Part shown: in pieces, positions 59,338-62,497 of the stretch
Numbering within the stretch: position 1 is the first letter of the stretch
How the letters are laid out: each line of letters begins with the position of its first letter
Assembly (NCBI RefSeq): GCF_900100605.1
Contig: NZ_FNCN01000036.1
Span: 1-62,497, forward strand
Direction of reading: 5' to 3'
Origin: Sinosporangium album
GTDB lineage: Bacteria; Actinomycetota; Actinomycetes; Streptosporangiales; Streptosporangiaceae
DNA: 62,497 nucleotides
Made by a program: the position numbers and the translations under genes
Notes under the pieces: model-generated
What the model was told of the DNA's origin: nothing
Seen by the model: the letters and a program-made list of their open reading frames with translations, nothing else
Database searches by the model: none

Positions 59338-59650
59338 TCCGACCGACGGCGTCCCGCCGGTGGCGGGCAGGCCCGGTCGACCGCGAAGGTGCCCTGCGGC
59401 GCTGCTCGCGGATGAGGGCTACGACTCCGATCTCCAGCGGCGGGAGCTGCGAAATCGGGGGGTCACGCCGTTCGTCTCCCGCAAGGGTGAACCGAACATC
59501 GGCGGTATGGGCAGGCTTCTATATGTGATCGAGCAGACCCTGGCGCTGCTGCACCAGTTCAAGCGTCTGGCGGTTCGCTGGGAACGCCGCCTCGAACTGC
59601 ATGACGCTTTTTCTCACTTGCCTGTTTTCTCGGCTGCTGGCGACGGCTGA
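59338..59650 (+). pseudogene. Second IS5-family transposase remnant (C-terminal part)
   Basis: The frame reads VAGRPGRPRRCPAALLADEG, YDSDLQRRELRNRGVTPFVS, RKGEPNIGGMGRLLYVIEQT, and LLHQFKRLAVRWERRLELHD, the well-known last 100 residues of IS5-group DDE transposases. The Glu of the triad is in VIEQT. The N-terminal part is lost and no inverted repeats were found. A different IS5 subgroup from 57486. Confidence 0.85.
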
Positions 59651-59738
59651 AGAATCTTCGAACGTGATCGTGTTATAGGCTAGTGCCTTACCAGGCAGAA
59701 AGAAGCCGCCGTTGCCTTTGCCGCAATATAGGCAATCT

Positions 59739-59773
59739 ATTTGGCGCCGACATTATGAGTGTCGGCGCCAAAT
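59739..59773 (-). terminator. Hairpin terminator of the Rhs toxin/immunity unit
   Basis: ATTTGGCGCCGACA (59739-59752) pairs with TGTCGGCGCCAAAT (59760-59773), 7-nt loop. It lies 16 nt past the immunity stop. Confidence 0.85.
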
Positions 59774-59789
59774 ATGGCCGTCGGAAATC

Positions 59790-60122
59790 CTAGCTTATCT
59801 CGGCTATGCTCCGTTCCATTGCCCACGCTAGATGGGAATTGCACTCGTACATCTCGGACACGCCTCTCAAGGCATTTATCAACTCTCTGCCTGGGCGTGT
59901 GTGGACATCTTCCACCAAGCCTGCTCTCAGTTCAGCGGAAAGCATGAGAAGTATTTCGTTTGCTCCAACGAGCAAATTTTTTTCGGATTCACGAAGTGCC
60001 TGATCGGGTCGATATACAGACCTAGTCGAGACCGCAACCCAGTAGCTTAGTCTTACAAGAAACTCACTTCTGCGATCGGACTCGAGAATCTCAGTTGCGG
60101 CGCTACCTGCCTCCATGGCCAC
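59790..60122 (-). CDS. Putative immunity protein of the 60-kb Rhs toxin
   Basis: 110 aa, helical (ATEILESDRRSEFLVRLSYW, ESEKNLLVGANEILLMLSAE, LINALRGVSEMYECNSHLAW). The GTG start overlaps the toxin stop by one base (TAGTG), and a terminator follows, so it is the dedicated partner of the toxin. Lower G+C than average. Family unknown. Confidence 0.65.
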   Translation of the reverse strand: MAMEAGSAATEILESDRRSEFLVRLSYWVAVSTRSVYRPDQALRESEKNLLVGANEILLMLSAELRAGLVEDVHTRPGRELINALRGVSEMYECNSHLAWAMERSIAEIS

Positions 60123-62266
60123 TAGTCCCAGAATCCGTCTTCGGGAAGGCGTGGGTTGTGAGTTACGCGTGGTAATGAATCTACGTCATAGCCGCGATCC
60201 CTCAAAATCCTGACCCTTGTATTTCCTTGCATAATCGTCCCGTCCGGTTTTGCAGTCAGCGGCTCTGTGGCGCGTGGTGACAGCGAGTCGACTATATCAG
60301 CGGTCCTCTGTTTAGACCAATAATCCAGCGAACTCTTATTTAATGAACTGTCAGGATGCAGCTGCTTCAGGGGAGGGCGACCACGACCGGGTCCCGGACC
60401 CCTGACACCACCAATAAGCGTCATAGCTACATCGGGCCCTGTCGCCACACCCTTTGCGTGCGCCTTACGATCTAGAGAGCAGCCGCACTGGTATCCGTTT
60501 CGCTTCTTGATCTTTTCTATTGCTGATGGACTACTACCCGGGTAAGCAATACTATCCAACATTCCCGATACAGTCGCAAAGAACCCATTCACCGACTTGT
60601 GCACAGACCTTCTGAAGCGCTCTCTGCGCGCCTCCGGCGAATTGTCATGAACTCGCCTGTTTCGCCTGTCATAGTTGCGGTCTTTTTCGATCAGTCGACG
60701 GCGGACTGCCTCCCGCTCTGATTTTTGCTGCGCAGCTCTTTCCCGCTGCTTTTTGAGGTATGCGTTGTGCTTTTTCTCCGCGCGTAGCCAGGTCTTTGAT
60801 TTCTTGGCGCCATTGGGGTGATGTGTCTTGGCGAAGGTGGCGTCGGACTTGCGGTTGCCCGTGTCGATACGCAGGCCGGTGGGGTCGGACATGCCGATCG
60901 GGTTGTTGCCGGCGTAGCTGTAGGGGTTGGCCCATTGGGGGATGCGCAGGTCGAGCAGCGGATCGGGGCTGATGAAGCGGGCGATCTCGGGGTCGTAGTA
61001 GCGGGCGGACAGGTAGGTGAGCCCGGTGGATGCGTCTTCGGTCTTGCCGAGGAATCCACGGTCGGTGAAGGGCAGGTCGTCGCCGCCTCGGCGTTTGCCG
61101 TACGGCAGGTGGCGTTCGCGGGAGACCGCGGCGGCGGGGGTGTCGGCGACGGCGAGTTGGGTGCTGCCGTGCAGGCCGGGGAGCAGCCAGGTGAGGCCGC
61201 CGGGTTCGCGCATGGCGACGGAGGTGCCGTCGGCTGCGGTGTAGTGGCGCTTGGCGGTGACGGTGCCGGCGGACAGTTCGAGTTCGGTGCCGCCGAGGTA
61301 GAGGGTGGTCTTGCCGCCGGGGTCGCGGCGGATGAGGCGTTCGCCTGAGGCGTCGTAGACCATGCTGGTGCTCTGGCCGCCGATGGTGGCGGAGGCGAGC
61401 CGTCCGGCGGGATCCCAGGTGAAGGTGCCGGCGGTTCCGCTCACGTTGCGGGCGGTGAGGTGGCCGCCGTTGTCGTAGCTGTAGGTGTCGGTGCCGGATG
61501 GGCGGGTGATGGAGGTGACGGCGTTGGGCCGGGCCGCTGCCGGGCTGGTGGGGTAGCTGTAGGTGGCGGTGGCGGTGCCGTCGGTCAGGGCGGTGACGTT
61601 GCCGACCGCGTCGTAGGCGTAGGTGTGGCTGTAGGGGTCGGGGCCGTGGCTGTCGGGGCCTGCGGCGCAGGTCGCGCCGGTGGTGGTGAAGGCGGTGGCC
61701 AGACGCAGCCGGGCGTCGTAGGTGTAGCACTCGGTCTGGCCGTCGGTGGTGCCGGGGATGGCGGAGGCGGCGTCCAGGACGCGGGTGATGTTGCCGGCGG
61801 CGTTGTAGGTGTAGCGGTCGTCCTGGCTGGTGGCAGGGCTGGCGGCGTCCGCTTTGGTGAGGGTGGTGACCTGCGAGGGCAGGCCGGTGGTGGTTTCGTA
61901 GGCGTGGTTTCGGCGCACCTGCCCGGCCGGGCCGTAGCGGCGCTCGGTGAGGCGTGCGGTTGGAGAGTAGAAGGTGTCTTTGACGTAGGTGGTGGTGCCA
62001 CCGAGATTGGAGGTCAGCGCGTTGGAAAGACCCTGGTCGGTGTATGTCAGGGTGAGGGTTTCGGCGGATAGTCCGCCTGCGGCTGGAATGCCTTGTGCGG
62101 TTACGTTGCCAGCCTTGTCGTAGCCGGTGGTGAAGGTGTAGGTGCCGGCGAGGGCGCCTTCGACTGCGGGGATCGTGGCGGTGGACGATGTCGGCCGGTA
62201 GTCGTCGTCGGACCTACCCGCCGGAGGCGCATCAGAGCTGGCTGCATGTCGTCCAGCAGGTGTGGT
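60122..62266 (-). CDS. Rhs core fragment with variable toxin tip, truncated at the 5' end
   Basis: The frame is open from a TGA at 62267-62269 to 60122; the first GTG is at 61918, but Rhs homology starts earlier, at about 62212 (DYRPTSSTATIP, YTFTTGYDKAGNVTAQG, LTLTYTDQGLSN). YD repeats follow (YAYDAVGNVTALTDG, YSYDNGGHLTARN), then the core border FGK-like LPYGKRRGGDDLPFTDRG, YLSARYYDPEIARFISPDPL and AGNNPIGMSDPTGL. The tip of about 230 residues contains a Lys/Arg-rich helix region and ends with SLDYWSKQRTADIVDSLSPR, LTAKPDGTIMQGNTRVRILR and GYDVDSLPRV; the DGxxxxGNxR pattern recalls ParB-nuclease-like toxins (tentative). Residues upstream of 62212 are not Rhs. The true start and the delivery route are unknown. 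Confidence 0.8.
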   Translation of the reverse strand, partial: TTPAGRHAASSDAPPAGRSDDDYRPTSSTATIPAVEGALAGTYTFTTGYDKAGNVTAQGIPAAGGLSAETLTLTYTDQGLSNALTSNLGGTTTYVKDTFYSPTARLTERRYGPAGQVRRNHAYETTTGLPSQVTTLTKADAASPATSQDDRYTYNAAGNITRVLDAASAIPGTTDGQTECYTYDARLRLATAFTTTGATCAAGPDSHGPDPYSHTYAYDAVGNVTALTDGTATATYSYPTSPAAARPNAVTSITRPSGTDTYSYDNGGHLTARNVSGTAGTFTWDPAGRLASATIGGQSTSMVYDASGERLIRRDPGGKTTLYLGGTELELSAGTVTAKRHYTAADGTSVAMREPGGLTWLLPGLHGSTQLAVADTPAAAVSRERHLPYGKRRGGDDLPFTDRGFLGKTEDASTGLTYLSARYYDPEIARFISPDPLLDLRIPQWANPYSYAGNNPIGMSDPTGLRIDTGNRKSDATFAKTHHPNGAKKSKTWLRAEKKHNAYLKKQRERAAQQKSEREAVRRRLIEKDRNYDRRNRRVHDNSPEARRERFRRSVHKSVNGFFATVSGMLDSIAYPGSSPSAIEKIKKRNGYQCGCSLDRKAHAKGVATGPDVAMTLIGGVRGPGPGRGRPPLKQLHPDSSLNKSSLDYWSKQRTADIVDSLSPRATEPLTAKPDGTIMQGNTRVRILRDRGYDVDSLPRVTHNPRLPEDGFWD

Positions 62267-62497
62267 TCACTGCCGATCATCGAGCAAGGCGCTACAGAAG
62301 GGAAGCGGTTTGTGAGATAGACGGCGATAAAATTGCCAACGAGTACAGCTTCCACTGTGCTCTCGGTGAGGCTGTGAATGGGCCTGGAGGATACTATGGC
62401 TCGAATTTGGATGCCCTCGACGACTGCCTGCGCGGAATTCGCGCCGGCGATATAGGATTTCAGCTCGTTTGGCGTGGGTTTTCGGAGAGTCAAAAGC
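62212..62497 (-). CDS. Partial gene running off the window, possibly the immunity gene of a further cassette
   Basis: Minus-strand frame open at the right edge: LRKPTPNELKSYIAGANSAQ, VVEGIQIRAIVSSRPIHSLT, VEAVLVGNFIAVYLTNRFPS. It runs into the Rhs fragment out of frame at about 62212. Its place, directly 5' of an Rhs core fragment, is where the immunity gene of the preceding cassette would lie in an Rhs array. No family recognised. Confidence 0.45.

Overview
The window is chromosomal DNA of a high-G+C actinomycete. Dense G+C-rich coding, many GTG starts, a SARP activator, an LmbU-family regulator, a deazaflavin (F420)-type oxidoreductase, the divergent glgC/glgM pair and a cobalamin riboswitch in front of nrdAB all point to Streptosporangiaceae or a close relative (Nonomuraea, Streptosporangium or Microbispora type). 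The genus is an inference; no rRNA or marker phylogeny is available.

Layout. 0-0.7 kb: four tandem 31-bp units, then a minus-strand tRNA cluster (Gly-Cys-Gly-Val in transcription order). 0.9-5.5 kb: a secreted amidase and an unusual receptor joining two helix-turn-helix modules, one membrane segment and a solute-binding domain. 5.7-10.2 kb: amidohydrolase, small conserved protein, glmS, secreted protein. 10.3-17.6 kb: a probable catabolic cluster of unknown substrate: TPP-dependent dehydrogenase E1 alpha/beta, an M24 hydrolase with an altered metal site, an XRE-cupin regulator, a second amidohydrolase and an orphan TctC-like lipoprotein. A 23-bp motif recurs in front of both minus-strand operons here. 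18.1-25.3 kb: a subtilase-fold protein that has lost its catalytic triad, an ABC exporter operon and an SLC13 transporter. 25.4-28.9 kb: B12 riboswitch and class I ribonucleotide reductase nrdAB. 29-31.4 kb: XRE and double-GntR regulators.

31.7-33.3 kb is an A+T-richer orphan Rhs C-terminal cassette with a GIY-YIG-like toxin tip and an immunity gene. 33.3-43.7 kb holds a beta-helix-like membrane protein, enoyl-CoA hydratase, carotenoid oxygenase, glgC/glgM, a deazaflavin oxidoreductase, GNAT, and a TetR/SnoaL/NmrA divergon with paired operators. 43.9-45.9 kb encodes a GHKL ATPase fused to a PD-(D/E)XK nuclease, a possible genome-defence protein. 46-55.7 kb: a TetR/SRPBCC operon with paired operators, two paralogous small secreted proteins (one with a repeat array), Nudix, FadR-type GntR, a frameshifted EEP nuclease, CYTH, a decayed IS200/IS605 element, SARP and LmbU. 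56-57.5 kb: an MFS exporter.

57.5-62.5 kb is a mobile, decaying zone: two IS5-type transposase remnants, a likely group II intron remnant and two further toxin/immunity units, one carried on an Rhs core fragment that is itself cut off at its 5' end. With the 31.7-kb cassette this makes three polymorphic-toxin units, all on the minus strand. No CRISPR array, rRNA or complete prophage was seen.
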